A stretch of DNA of 64,000 nt from Arenimonas sp. SCN 70-307 (GTDB taxonomy: Bacteria; Pseudomonadota; Gammaproteobacteria; Xanthomonadales; Xanthomonadaceae). The notes under the pieces were generated by a model that was not told the origin of the DNA, did not search any database, and saw nothing but the letters and a program-made list of their open reading frames with translations. The stretch covers positions 62,001-126,000 of the forward strand of contig NZ_MEDO01000002.1 of assembly GCF_001724815.1 (NCBI RefSeq), given 5' to 3'. A program made the translations under genes and the position numbers. Below, piece after piece: positions 27,397 through 40,231 of the stretch; position 1 is the stretch's first letter; each line of letters begins with the position of its first letter.

Positions 27397-28116
27397 ATGG
27401 CGCGTACGTGGGTCGAACGCACGACCTGGCAGGGCCAGCCTGCCTGGCGCAAGACCTACGAGGAAGGCGGCCATCGCCGCCGGATCGCGGCGCTGCGCTG
27501 GCTCGCCCGGCGCCTGGGCGCGAACGCGCTGCTCGCGCCCGTGCCGCTCACCGCCGAACGCGCCTGTCGCACCGAACAGTCCATGATCAACCGCCTCGCG
27601 GCGCTCGGTGCCCGCGTGCCGCCGCTGCTGCAGGTGGGCGAGCGCGAGCTGGTGCTGGGCGACCTCGGCCCGACCCTGGCCATGGCCTGTCGCGCCGAGC
27701 GCGACCCGGCCGGCAGGCAGGCGCTGGTGCTGCGCGGGCTGCAGGCCATCGGCGACGTGCACGCGCTCGGCGGCTACCTGAGCCAGGCCTTCGCGCGCAA
27801 CCTCACGGTGCAGGCGGGCGCCATCGGCTTCATCGACCTCGAGGAAGACCCCGCCACGACGATGTCGCTGGCCGCGGCGCAGGCGCGCGACCTGCTGTTC
27901 TACGCGCACTCCACCGCACGCTTCCTGGCCGACCAGCCCGGTGCGCACGCGGCGCTGCTGCGCACGCACCTGCAGTCGGTGTCGGCGGTGGTGCGCGAGG
28001 AGGTGGCGCGCACGGCGCACGCCCTGCGCTGGCTGGTGCCGCTCGCGCGCCCCTTCGGCGAGCGCGCCCGCGACGTGGCCGAAGCCCTGGGGAGCCTCGC
28101 CGCCGCCTGCCGCTGA
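27397..28116 (+). CDS. BUD32/RIO-like kinase-fold protein within the fab cluster
   Basis: 239 residues resembling BUD32-family or LPS-kinase-like proteins. N-terminal WRKTYEEGGHRRR supplies a possible ATP lysine. The catalytic region reads GDVHALGGYLSQAFARNLTV: the Asn is kept but the catalytic Asp is not in its usual HxD place. IGFIDLEEDPATTMS resembles the metal-binding D-x-E segment. It sits 3 bp after fabH and 73 bp before fabD. The target is unknown and activity is doubtful from motifs. Confidence 0.72.
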   Translation: MARTWVERTTWQGQPAWRKTYEEGGHRRRIAALRWLARRLGANALLAPVPLTAERACRTEQSMINRLAALGARVPPLLQVGERELVLGDLGPTLAMACRAERDPAGRQALVLRGLQAIGDVHALGGYLSQAFARNLTVQAGAIGFIDLEEDPATTMSLAAAQARDLLFYAHSTARFLADQPGAHAALLRTHLQSVSAVVREEVARTAHALRWLVPLARPFGERARDVAEALGSLAAACR

Positions 28117-28189
28117 CCCTACGCGCCGGTACAGACGGAACCAGGCCCGCCTCGCTTATGATTCGCCGGTTACGCAAACCGGAACCACG

Positions 28190-29131
28190 ATGAGCAACCC
28201 GATCGCATTCGTCTTCCCCGGCCAGGGCTCCCAGTCGCTGGGCATGCTCGCCGAGCTCGCCGCCGTGCATCCCGAGGTGCGCGCCGCCTTCGACGAGGCC
28301 TCGCAGGGCGCCGGCGTCGACCTGTGGGCGCTGGGCCAGCAGGGCCCGGAAGAGCAGCTCAACCAGACCGAGTTCACCCAGCCGGCGCTGCTGGCCGCGG
28401 GCGTGGCCACCTGGCGCGCCTGGCTGGCGCGCGGTGGCGCCCGTCCGGCGCTGCTGGCCGGCCACAGCCTGGGCGAGTACGCCGCGCTGGTGGCCGCCGG
28501 TTCGATCAGCCTGGCCGACGGCGCGAAGCTGGTGCGCGAGCGCGGCCGCCTGATGCAGGCCTCCGTGCCCGCCGGCACCGGCGCGATGGCGGCGGTGCTG
28601 GGCGCCGAGGACGCGCTCATTGCCGAAGTCTGCGAAGCCGTGGCGGGCGAGGGCGTGGTGGTGCCGGCGAATTTCAATTCCCCCGGCCAGGTGGTGATCG
28701 GCGGCGACGCGGCCGCGGTCGACCGGGCGCTGGCCGAGCTCGCCGCCCGCGGCGTGCGCAAGGCGGTCAAGCTGGCGGTGTCGGTGCCTTCGCACACGCC
28801 GCTGATGCGCGAGGCCGCCAACCGCCTGTCGGAAGTGATGGCCGGCATGGCCTGGAACGAGCCTTCGATCCCTGTCGTCCAGAACGTCGATGGCGAGGTG
28901 CACGAGGGCGTGCAGTCGATCCGCGACGCGCTGGTGCGCCAGCTCTACCTGCCGGTGCGCTGGACCGACTGCGTGCAGGCCCTGGCCGCGCGCGGCGCCA
29001 CCCGCATCGCCGAATGCGGCCCGGGCAAGGTGCTCACCGGCCTGGCCAAGCGCATCGACAAGTCCCTCGACGCCCGCGCCCTCGGCACCCCCGCCGACTT
29101 CGACGCCGTCCTGGCCGATTGGAATAGTTGA
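28190..29131 (+). CDS. fabD: Malonyl-CoA:ACP transacylase
   Basis: Loads malonate onto ACP. 313 residues. Catalytic serine S93 in AGHSLGEYAAL and histidine H202 in VPSHTPLM, with the FPGQGSQ start. The ATG at 28190 matches the family N-terminus. A TATGAT box at 28157-28162 may give an internal promoter after the kinase-like gene. Confidence 0.97.
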   Translation: MSNPIAFVFPGQGSQSLGMLAELAAVHPEVRAAFDEASQGAGVDLWALGQQGPEEQLNQTEFTQPALLAAGVATWRAWLARGGARPALLAGHSLGEYAALVAAGSISLADGAKLVRERGRLMQASVPAGTGAMAAVLGAEDALIAEVCEAVAGEGVVVPANFNSPGQVVIGGDAAAVDRALAELAARGVRKAVKLAVSVPSHTPLMREAANRLSEVMAGMAWNEPSIPVVQNVDGEVHEGVQSIRDALVRQLYLPVRWTDCVQALAARGATRIAECGPGKVLTGLAKRIDKSLDARALGTPADFDAVLADWNS

Positions 29132-29140
29132 TTTTCAACG

Positions 29141-29231
29141 CGGATAAAGGCGGATTTGTACGGATCAACGCGGATAGAGCATTTTTAAGTTGGTCCACTC
29201 GCTCCTATCCGCTTCCATCCGATTTGATCCG
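29141..29231. repeat. 10-bp periodic CGGAT repeats in inverted arms between fabD and fabG
   Basis: CGGAT occurs at 29141, 29151, 29161 and 29171, exactly 10 bp apart. Its complement ATCCG occurs at 29207, 29217 and 29227, again 10 bp apart. The two arms are inverted around an AT-rich middle (29180-29206) and can form a long imperfect hairpin. The stretch is clearly poorer in GC than its surroundings. Confidence 0.85.
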
Positions 29232-29263
29232 CGTTAAAGAGAAAAGCATTCGGAGTACGACAG

Positions 29264-30007
29264 ATGAGTGATGTGCTGAAGGGTGAGATCGCGGTGGTGA
29301 CTGGTGCGAGCCGGGGCATTGGCGCGGCGATTGCCGACGAGCTGGCGGCGCTGGGCGCCACGGTGATCGGCACCGCGACCACCGAGGGTGGCGCGGCCGC
29401 CATCGGCGAGCGCCTGGCCGCGAAGGGCGGGGCGGGGCGCAAGCTCGACGTCGCCAGCAGCGACGAGGTCGAGGCCGTGTTCGACGAGGTCGCCAAGACC
29501 TTCGGCCCGGTGTCGATCCTGGTCAACAACGCCGGCATCACCCGCGACAACCTGCTCATGCGCATGAAGGACGAGGACTGGCAGGCCATCCTCGACACCA
29601 ACCTCAGCTCGGTCTTCCGCACCTCCAAGGCCGTCATGCGCGGCATGATGAAGGCGCGCAAGGGCCGCATCATCAACATCGCCTCGGTCATCGGCGTCAC
29701 CGGCAACGCCGGCCAGGCCAACTACGCCGCGGCCAAGGCCGGCATCATCGCCTTCAGCAAGTCGCTGGCCAAGGAGATCGGCAGCCGCGGCGTCACCGTC
29801 AATGTGGTGGCCCCGGGTTTCATCCAGACCGACATGACCAAGGACCTGCCCGAGGCCTCGCGCCAGGCCCTCGAGGGCCAGATCGCGCTCGGCCGCCTCG
29901 GCGAGCCGGCCGACATCGCCCGGGCCGTGGCTTTCCTCGCCGGCCCCTCGGCGGCCTACATCACCGGCGAGACCCTGCACGTCAACGGCGGCATGTACAT
30001 GCCCTAA
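29264..30007 (+). CDS. fabG: 3-oxoacyl-ACP reductase
   Basis: NADPH-dependent reduction step of fatty-acid elongation. 247 residues. Rossmann motif VTGASRGIGAAIA near the N-terminus, NNAG loop (LVNNAGITRDNLLM), catalytic Y154 and K158 in NYAAAKAG, and substrate-loop VAPGFIQTDMTK. The ATG follows the repeat arms by about 30 bp, with a GGAG at 29251-29254. Confidence 0.97.
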   Translation: MSDVLKGEIAVVTGASRGIGAAIADELAALGATVIGTATTEGGAAAIGERLAAKGGAGRKLDVASSDEVEAVFDEVAKTFGPVSILVNNAGITRDNLLMRMKDEDWQAILDTNLSSVFRTSKAVMRGMMKARKGRIINIASVIGVTGNAGQANYAAAKAGIIAFSKSLAKEIGSRGVTVNVVAPGFIQTDMTKDLPEASRQALEGQIALGRLGEPADIARAVAFLAGPSAAYITGETLHVNGGMYMP

Positions 30008-30137
30008 GTCCTTGTGGGGGCTGGTTTTGCGCTAGAATCCGCCTCCCGAACCCAGGCCGCGGCGCGACCGGCGCCCGCCACGGCCGGCATTTGATTACAA
30101 TGCGCCCGCAAACATCCCTCCGGGAGGAGACAGATCC

Positions 30138-30377
30138 ATGAGCAGCATCGAAGAACGCGTCAAGAAAATCGTCATCGAGCAGTTGGGCGTGAAGGAAGAA
30201 GAAGTCACCGTGAACGCCTCGTTCGTGGACGACCTCGGCGCCGACTCCCTGGACACCGTCGAGCTGGTCATGGCCCTCGAGGAAGAGTTCGAGTGCGAGA
30301 TCCCGGACGAAGAGGCCGAGAAGATCACCTCCGTCCAGCAGGCCATCGATTACATCAAGGCCCACGTCAAGGCCTGA
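30138..30377 (+). CDS. acpP: Acyl carrier protein
   Basis: A 79-residue acidic four-helix carrier. Phosphopantetheine site S37 is in [16 protein letters not shown] strong GGGAGGAG Shine-Dalgarno precedes the ATG. The 130-bp gap after fabG holds two possible -10 boxes (TAGAAT at 30033, TACAAT at 30096), so acpP probably also has its own promoter, as is usual for this highly expressed gene. Confidence 0.98.
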   Translation: MSSIEERVKKIVIEQLGVKEEEVTVNASFVDDLGADSLDTVELVMALEEEFECEIPDEEAEKITSVQQAIDYIKAHVKA

Positions 30378-30399
30378 TCGCCTGACGGTTTCGACGCCG

Positions 30400-30419
30400 G
30401 GGCCGCGCTTGCGCGGCCC
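30400..30419 (+). terminator. GC-rich hairpin between acpP and fabF
   Basis: Stem GGGCCGCGC (30400-30408) / GCGCGGCCC (30411-30419) with a tight loop and no T run. It may stabilise the 3' end of the acpP message or attenuate rather than stop transcription. Confidence 0.45.
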
Positions 30420-30512
30420 TGCGCGTTTGCGGCACCCGGCCCGGGCCTTGGCGCGTGCGCCGGCGCATGCGTGGCCACGCCGCGCACCCTGAATCCATAG
30501 CGGAGTTTCGCC

Positions 30513-31751
30513 ATGAGTCATCGTCGCGTCGTCGTCACCGGCATGGGCATCGCCTCGCCCATCGGCAACACCCTTTCCGCCGCCTGGGACAGCATCCAGG
30601 CCGGCCGCAGCGGCATCGGCCAGATCACCCACTTCGATGCCTCGGCCTATGCCACCCGCATCGCCGGCGAAGTGCGCGACTTCGACGCCAAGTCCTTCCT
30701 GCCGCCCAAGGACGTCAAGAAGATGGACACCTTCATCCACTACGGGCTGTGGGCCAGCCTGCAGGCGATGGAGGACGCCGGCCTGGAAGTGACCGAGGCC
30801 AACGCCGAGCGCATCGGCGTGCTGATCGGCTCGGGCATCGGCGGCGTGCGCGGCATCGAGGACACCGCCATCACCCTGCACGAAGGCGGCCCGCGCAAGG
30901 TGTCGCCCTTCTACGTGCCCAGCACCATCATCAACATGCTGCCGGGCCAGCTGACGATCATGAAGGGCATCAAGGGTCCGAACTTTTCGGCCGTGTCGGC
31001 CTGCGCCACCGCCAACCACTCGATCGGCACCGCGATGCGCATGATCCAGTACGGCGACGCCGACATCATGGTGGCCGGCGGCGCCGAGCACGGCTGCACC
31101 CCGACCTCGGTGGGTGGCTTCTGCTCGATGAAGGCCATGTCCACCCGCAACGACGATCCCACGCGTGCCTCGCGTCCCTGGGACAAGGACCGCGACGGCT
31201 TCGTGCTCGGCGACGGCGCCGGCATCCTCATCCTCGAGGAGTACGAGCACGCCAGGGCCCGCGGCGCGCGCATCTACTGCGAGCTGGCCGGCTTCGGCGC
31301 CAGCTCCGACGCCTTCCACATGACCGCGCCGAGCGAAAACGGCGAGGGCGCGGCGCGCTGCATGCGCGTGGCGCTCAAGGACGCCGGCGTGAACGCCGAG
31401 CAGGTGGGCTACCTCAACGCGCACGGCACCTCCACGCCGCTGGGCGACCTGGGCGAGACGATGGCCATCAAGGCCGCGCTGGGCGAGCACGCCTACAAGA
31501 CCATGGTCAGCTCCACCAAGTCGATGACCGGCCACCTGCTGGGCGCGGCCGGCGGCGTCGAGGCGATCTTCTCGGTGCTGGCGCTGCACACCGGCGTCAT
31601 CCCGCCCACCATCAACCTCGACGAGCCGGGCGAGGGCTGCGACCTCGACTACGTGCCGCACACCGCGCGCCAGGCCCGCATCGACGTGGCCGTGTCCAAC
31701 GGCTTCGGCTTCGGCGGCACCAACGGCACGCTGGTGTTCAAGCGGCTCTGA
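30513..31751 (+). CDS. fabF: Beta-ketoacyl-ACP synthase II
   Basis: Elongating condensing enzyme. 412 residues. Catalytic C164 ([11 protein letters not shown]), H304 ([11 protein letters not shown]) and H341 ([13 protein letters not shown]) are all present, with the C-terminal [11 protein letters not shown]. It closes the fatty-acid part of the run; pabB follows after 23 bp. Confidence 0.97.
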   Translation: MSHRRVVVTGMGIASPIGNTLSAAWDSIQAGRSGIGQITHFDASAYATRIAGEVRDFDAKSFLPPKDVKKMDTFIHYGLWASLQAMEDAGLEVTEANAERIGVLIGSGIGGVRGIEDTAITLHEGGPRKVSPFYVPSTIINMLPGQLTIMKGIKGPNFSAVSACATANHSIGTAMRMIQYGDADIMVAGGAEHGCTPTSVGGFCSMKAMSTRNDDPTRASRPWDKDRDGFVLGDGAGILILEEYEHARARGARIYCELAGFGASSDAFHMTAPSENGEGAARCMRVALKDAGVNAEQVGYLNAHGTSTPLGDLGETMAIKAALGEHAYKTMVSSTKSMTGHLLGAAGGVEAIFSVLALHTGVIPPTINLDEPGEGCDLDYVPHTARQARIDVAVSNGFGFGGTNGTLVFKRL

Positions 31752-31774
31752 GCCCCCGGCGCCCGGCCCACGCG

Positions 31775-33111
31775 ATGGACACCCTCGCGCTGCCGCCGGG
31801 CACCGACCTGCTTCGCCTGCAGGCGGCCGACCCCGGCCGCTTCCCGCTGCTGCTCGAGTCGGTCGCCGGCGGCAACGCGCTCTCGCGCTGGGACCTGCTG
31901 CTGGCCACCGACGGCAGCGGCCTGCGCCTGGATGCCGATGGCCGCGTGCGCGCGCTGGAAACCGGCGAAGAGGCCGGCACCGACTTCCTCGCCGCGCTCG
32001 ACCAGCGCTGGGCCGCCGCGCGCCAGCCGGTGGTGGATGCCACGCTGCCGTTCCGCGGCGGCTGGGCGCTGTTTTTCGCCTATGAACTGGCGGCGCAGGT
32101 CGAGCCTCGGCTGCGCCTGCCCGCCGCGCCCGGCCCGCTGCCGGTGGCCATCGCCTGGCGCTGTCCGGCGGCGGTGCTGCGCGACCGCGCCAGCGGCGAC
32201 TGCCTCGCCGTGGCCGAGGCCGGCGCCGGCGACTGGCTGGCCCGCCTCGCCGCCGCGCCGATGGCCGACGCCCCGGCGGGCTTCGAGCCGCCGGCGCTTT
32301 CCGAAGATGAGCCCGCGCGCTTCACCGACGGCGTGGCCCGCATCCACGACTACCTGCGCGCCGGCGACGTCTTCCAGGTCAACCTCTCGCGCGCCTGGCG
32401 CGCCCGCTTCGCCACGCCGCCGGACCCCGCCGCCGTGTACGCGCGGCTGCGCGAAAACAATCCCGCGCCCTTCGCCGGCCTGATGCGCCTGGGCGATGCG
32501 GCGCTGCTGAGCTCCTCGCCCGAGCGACTGGTGTCGGTGCGCGGCCGGCGCGTGGACACGCGGCCCATCGCCGGCACGCGCCCGCGTTTTCCCGGCGACG
32601 ACGACCAGGCCCGCATCCGCGACCTGGTCGGCAACCCCAAGGAGCGCGCCGAGCACGTGATGCTCATCGACCTCGAACGCAACGACCTCGGCCGCGTCTG
32701 CACGCCCGGCAGCGTGCGCGTGGACGAGCTGATGGGCGTGGAGAGCTACGCCCACGTGCACCACATCGTCTCCAACGTCACCGGCACGCTGCGCGAGGGC
32801 ACGACGCCCGGCGAGGTGGTGCGCGCGGTATTCCCGGGCGGCACCATCACCGGCGCGCCCAAGGTGCGCTGCATGGAAATCATCGCCGAGCTCGAGGGCG
32901 AGGGCCGCGGCGCCTACACCGGCGCCTTCGGCTACCTGGGCAACGACGGCGACCTCGACCTCAACATCCTCATCCGCAGCGCCTGGCTGCAGGGCGGCGA
33001 GCTGCAGTTCCGCACCGGCGCCGGCATCGTGGTCGATTCGGACGCGGGCCGCGAGCTCGACGAAACCCGCGCCAAGGCCCGCGGGTTGCTGCGCGCACTG
33101 GGAGCCGCCGG

Positions 33112-33115
<4 letters not shown>
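31775..33115 (+). CDS. pabB: Aminodeoxychorismate synthase component I
   Basis: 446-residue chorismate-binding enzyme of the folate pathway. The C-terminal catalytic domain has GDVFQVNLSRAW, RPIAGTRPRFPG, HVMLIDLERNDLGRV and GGTITGAPK. The key motif is PIAGT, not PIKGT, so the lysine that forms the covalent intermediate in E. coli PabB is missing; this variant is known from Stenotrophomonas PabB. The context (pabC overlapping by 4 bp) supports PabB over TrpE. No pabA is in the window. Confidence 0.88.
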
Positions 33116-36587
<3,472 letters not shown>

Positions 36588-36591
<4 letters not shown>

Positions 36592-36947
36592 TCGGAGGCG
36601 GCGCAGGCGCGAGGCAGGGCATCCTGTCCCTGGCCATCAAGGACAAGGCGGCGCTCTACAACGCCTACATGCCCTTCGTGAAGGGCGGCGGCATCTTCGT
36701 GCCCACCACCAAGCGCTACGCGCTGGGCGACGAGGTCTTCATCCTGCTGTCGCTGATGGAAGAGAAGGATCGCCTGCCGGTCGCCGGCAAGGTGGTGTGG
36801 ATCACCCCCGCCGGTGCGCAGGGCAACCGCGGCGCCGGCATCGGCGTGCAGTTCGCCGACACCGCCGAGGCCGAGGCCGTGAAGGGCAAGATCGAAACCT
36901 TCCTGGCCGGCACGCTCGAGGCCGACAAGCCCACGCACACGATGTAA
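36588..36947 (+). CDS. pilZ: PilZ domain protein (type IV pilus type)
   Basis: 119 residues. The PilZ barrel is visible in FVKGGGIFVPTTKRYALGDE and GKVVWITPAGAQGNRGAGIG. The RxxxR and D/NxSxxG motifs that bind c-di-GMP are absent, as in the canonical non-binding PilZ of xanthomonads, which acts in pilus assembly. The position after tmk-holB is the conserved place for this pilZ. A strong terminator follows. Confidence 0.88.
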
Positions 36948-36967
36948 GCGCCGCGGCGCTGCAAACC

Positions 36968-36997
36968 AAAGGCCCCGGCATCGCCGGGGCCTTTTTC
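36968..36997 (+). terminator. Strong rho-independent terminator after pilZ
   Basis: GGCCCCGGC (36971-36979), loop ATC, GCCGGGGCC (36983-36991), then TTTTTCTT; AAA before the stem extends pairing. It could also serve the convergent sigma-factor gene. Confidence 0.92.
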
Positions 36998-37017
36998 TTG
37001 TGCACGCGATGCCTGCC

Positions 37018-38160
37018 TCAGCCCATGCGCCCGCTGAGCCAAAGCCCCACGAGCAGGCCCGCCATGCCCAGCACCGCGCCGATGACGGCACCGATGCGGC
37101 CATTGCGACGCTCGCGCGCCTGGCGCGCGGCCGCCCCGACCGGGTCGAGTTCGAGCTCGCGCGCGCGCCGCGGCGCCATCACCCGCGGCAGCCAGACCGT
37201 GCAAAGCACCAGGATGCCGACGATGAAGCCCGCCGACAGCGCGAAGTGCGGGATCCAGCCGGGCACCTTCGCCAGCAGCGTGATGCCGACGCTGAAGCCC
37301 ACCACCAGCAGCGTGCCGGCGATGCCATAGGCCAGCAGGCCGCGGCGCTCGCGATCGTCGAAGGGCGCGCGCAGGTATTTCGCGATGCCGCCCCACAGCC
37401 CCATCAGGCCACCGACGATGCCAGCCGCCGCCGCGCCGAAGGCGCCCAGCCCCAGTTTTGCCAAGCCCTTGGCGCCGCCCAGCGCACCGGCCGCCAACGC
37501 CGTGGCCGCCGCCGCGGGCGGCGCCGCCGTGACCAGCAGGGCCGCCACCGCCGTGGTGAAGGCCACGCCGGGCGCCGTGCCCTTGGCGAAGCGGCCCAGG
37601 CGCTCGAGCAGCTCGCCGCGCACGCGCTCGCGGGCGCGCTGCAGGCGCTTGCGCACCGCCGCGTCCTGCAGGCCCAGCAGGCTGGCCACCTGGCGTGAGT
37701 TCTGGCCCTCGCGGTAGTAGAGCAGCAGCACCTCGCGGCTCTCCTCGGGCAGGCTGTCGATGACGCCGGCGGCGATGGCCTGCTCCTGCGCGTCGGACAG
37801 CTCCTCGCAGGGCGCCGGGTTCGGGTCGGCCACCTGGGCCAGCAGCGCTTCGACGTCTTCCGCCGTTTCCGCGCGGCGGCCACGGCCGCGCAGGTGGTCG
37901 CGCGCCAGGTTGCGGGTGATCTGCCGCAGCCAGGGCAGGAAGCTGTCGGGATTGCGCAGCTTGCGCAGGTTCTGCCAGGCCGAGAGGAAGGCCTCCTGGG
38001 CCACGTCCTCGCTGGCCGACACGTCGCGGGTGATCGCCAGCGCGATCGCGGTGACGGTGCCCTGGCAACCGGCGACGATGCGGCCGTAGGCCGCCTGGTC
38101 GCCGCGCGCGGCGGCGGGCAGGTGGGCGTGGATCAGGCTTTCGAGGACTTCGGTGCTCAT
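37018..38160 (-). CDS. ECF-type sigma factor fused to a C-terminal membrane domain
   Basis: 380 residues. Residues about 1-185 are a sigma-70 region 2/region 4 pair: region 2 DVSASEDVAQEAFLSAWQNL and FLPWLRQITRNLARDHLR, region 4 LPEESREVLLLYYREGQNSR and AAVRKRLQRARERVRGELL. Residues about 200-380 hold about five hydrophobic segments, so the protein is predicted to be membrane-bound. No separate anti-sigma gene is next to it. The ATG at 38160 gives the family start. The 60 bp upstream contains a TGGGGTT/AACCCCA dyad (38174-38189). Confidence 0.85.
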   Translation of the reverse strand: MSTEVLESLIHAHLPAAARGDQAAYGRIVAGCQGTVTAIALAITRDVSASEDVAQEAFLSAWQNLRKLRNPDSFLPWLRQITRNLARDHLRGRGRRAETAEDVEALLAQVADPNPAPCEELSDAQEQAIAAGVIDSLPEESREVLLLYYREGQNSRQVASLLGLQDAAVRKRLQRARERVRGELLERLGRFAKGTAPGVAFTTAVAALLVTAAPPAAAATALAAGALGGAKGLAKLGLGAFGAAAAGIVGGLMGLWGGIAKYLRAPFDDRERRGLLAYGIAGTLLVVGFSVGITLLAKVPGWIPHFALSAGFIVGILVLCTVWLPRVMAPRRARELELDPVGAAARQARERRNGRIGAVIGAVLGMAGLLVGLWLSGRMG

Positions 38161-38220
38161 GGCGCGCTCCGGGTGGGGTTCAAACCCCAGACGCACCCAC
38201 CCGCCGGGGTGTGACCGGCC

Positions 38221-38616
38221 TCAGGCGAAAAACACCCGGAACAGCAGCAGGCCCGCGCCGGCCGCCACGGCGGCCAGCAGGGCCAGCCGGATCTTGGTGG
38301 CCCGGGCCATCGGGTCGTTGGCCTTGGGCTCGCGGAACTGCAGGGCCTCGGGCAGGTAGCTGGCGTCGCGCGTGGCCTCGAGCAGGCCAGCGTCGTGCAG
38401 GATCTGGCGGGCCTGCTTGAAGTCATCGGGCCTGAGCACCCACAGCGCCGGCTGCTGGCTCGGGTCGTGGTCCTTGGCGCTGTAGCTGAACTCGCGGCGG
38501 CTGCTGCCCTTCCAGCTGCGGCCCTGGGTGATCTTGGTCTCGATGCCAGCCTCGCCGAGCATGGCCTGCACGCGCTCGACGTTCTCGAGCCGCACGGAAG
38601 TGAATACCTGGCGCAT
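38221..38616 (-). CDS. DUF2007-type putative signal-transducing protein with membrane tail
   Basis: 131 residues. The N-terminal part (VFTSVRLENVERVQAMLGEA, and PALWVLRPDDFKQARQILHD) has the DUF2007 ferredoxin-like pattern. A C-terminal transmembrane helix (IRLALLAAVAAGAGLLLFRV) is added. The ATG overlaps the tesB stop (TGATG), so both are co-translated. Function unknown. Confidence 0.75.
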   Translation of the reverse strand: MRQVFTSVRLENVERVQAMLGEAGIETKITQGRSWKGSSRREFSYSAKDHDPSQQPALWVLRPDDFKQARQILHDAGLLEATRDASYLPEALQFREPKANDPMARATKIRLALLAAVAAGAGLLLFRVFFA

Positions 38617-39494
38617 CAGCGAGTCCCCCGCTCGGGCAGCACGCGGATCAGGCCTTCCTGCGCGGTGGACGCGACCAGCCGGCCGTCGCGTGAATAGATC
38701 TGCCCGCGCGCCAGGCCGCGCGCGCCCTGGGCGCTGGGGCTGTCGAGCGAGTAGAGCAGCCAGTCGTCGGCGCGGAAGGCGCGGTGGAACCACATGGCAT
38801 GGTCGAGCGAGGCCATCTGCACGTTGGGCTGGTAGTAGCTGATGCCGTGCGGGAAGGTCGCCGTGCCCAGCAGGTGGAAGTCCGAGGCATAGGCCAGCAG
38901 CGCCTGGTGCAGCACGGGCGAGTCGCCCACTTCGCCGGTCAGGCGGAACCACACCTGCTGGAAGGGCGGGCGCTTGGGCGGCTTGACCTCGTCGCGCGGG
39001 TACACCGGGCGGATTTCGAACGGGCCCATGCGCGAGAGCCAGCGCTGCGCCTTGGGCGGCAGCTGGGCCAGCTGCTCGGCGGTGGGCGCGGGCACGGGCT
39101 CGATGTCCTCCGGCGGCGGCACGGAGGGCATGGGCAGCTGGTGCTCGTTGCCGGGCTCGTCTTCCTGGAAGGAGGCGGCCAGGACGAAGATGGGCTTGCC
39201 GTGCTGGATGGCGGTGACGCGGCGCACGGAGAAGCTGTTGCCGTCGCGGGTGCGGTCGACGTCGTAGACGATGGGCGCTTCGACGTCGCCGGCGCGCAGG
39301 AAATAGGCGTGCAGGGAATGCACGTGGCGGTCGCCGGCCAGGGTCTGCTGGCAGGCCGACAGGGCCTGGCCGAGCACCTGGCCACCGAACACGTACTTGG
39401 TGCCGATGTCGCGGCTCTGGCCACGGAACAGGTTGTCCTCGAGCCGCTCGAGGCGAAGCAGGTCCACCAGTTCGGCGGCGACGGAAGCAGTCAT
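38616..39494 (-). CDS. tesB: Acyl-CoA thioesterase II
   Basis: 292 residues, double hot-dog fold. Landmarks: NLFRGQSRDIGTKYVFGGQV, LHAYFLRAGD, and the second half SLDHAMWFHRAFRADDWLLY with the catalytic Asp region, then ARGLARGQIYSRDGRLVAS. It hydrolyses medium and long acyl-CoAs. The ATG at 39494 is preferred over one 8 codons upstream. A TATAAT box lies 24 bp before it. Confidence 0.94.
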   Translation of the reverse strand: MTASVAAELVDLLRLERLEDNLFRGQSRDIGTKYVFGGQVLGQALSACQQTLAGDRHVHSLHAYFLRAGDVEAPIVYDVDRTRDGNSFSVRRVTAIQHGKPIFVLAASFQEDEPGNEHQLPMPSVPPPEDIEPVPAPTAEQLAQLPPKAQRWLSRMGPFEIRPVYPRDEVKPPKRPPFQQVWFRLTGEVGDSPVLHQALLAYASDFHLLGTATFPHGISYYQPNVQMASLDHAMWFHRAFRADDWLLYSLDSPSAQGARGLARGQIYSRDGRLVASTAQEGLIRVLPERGTR

Positions 39495-39517
39495 GGGGTC
39501 TCCGGGGTTGCCGTGCA

Positions 39518-39523
39518 ATTATA
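39518..39523 (-). promoter_or_regulatory. -10 box for tesB
   Basis: Perfect TATAAT on the minus strand, 24 bp before the tesB ATG. A TTGAAG at 39543-39538 is 14 bp upstream, too close for an ideal -35. Confidence 0.5.
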
Positions 39524-39599
39524 GGTTGTCCGGGGCCCTTCAAGCTCGCCGGCCCTTGTTCAGACGCCGAGGTCGCCGCAGGCCTTGGCGCCGTCGCCA

Positions 39600-39670
39600 C
39601 CGCGGAAGTGAAGGTCACTTCCTTCTCCGTGAGGCCTTTATGTCGAAGGAAGTGACCTTCACTTCCGCGG
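39600..39670 (+). repeat. 26-bp perfect hairpin, copy A
   Basis: Stem 39600-39625 pairs perfectly with 39645-39670. The 19-nt loop (39626-39644) is TCCGTGAGGCCTTTATGTC. It mirrors copy B about the palindrome axis. Confidence 0.95.
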
Positions 39671-39935
39671 CGTCGCCGGTGCGTTTCGTCTTGGGTTCCC
39701 AACGGAAGGCCCGTGGCCGCGGGCTCCGATGCTTACGCGTGGGGATCAGGACCAAAGCCGCGCATCTTTCTCGCTGACCTCGTTTGGCTAAGCAGCGCAA
39801 GGCAAGTGGCTGCCGACGGCCCATCGGTACGCGTCCCTTCGGACGCGAGATGCAGGGGCCGGGCCAGCGTGGAAGGTGGCCAGTGTGGGAGTCCTATCCG
39901 CCCGGCGGCGGGTGTGGGGGCGAGGCGTGAAGCCC

Positions 39936-39966
39936 CGGTCCATTCTTTTCGGAAAAGCATGGACCG
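39936..39966. repeat. Central dyad of the palindrome
   Basis: CGGTCCAT (39936-39943) / ATGGACCG (39959-39966), with a nearly complementary CTTTTCGGAAAAG in between. This is the joint of the two inverted copies. Confidence 0.85.
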
Positions 39967-40231
39967 ACCATCACCGCCCAGACCCTACACCCGCCGCCGG
40001 GCGGATAGGTCTATCAATCTGGCCGTCTTCCGGGCTCGCGATGGGGCCACCACCAGTGTCCGAAGGGAAACGTCGCGAAGGGCCGCAGCGGCATTCAGGC
40101 CGCGAACGGGTTAGCCGAACCAGATCGGCAGGAAAGATGGACCGCCTTGGTCCTGATCGCCACGCGCAAGCATCGAAGCGCGTGGCCGCGGGCCCTTCGT
40201 TGGGCGCCCGCGCCGCCACGCACCGGCGGCG

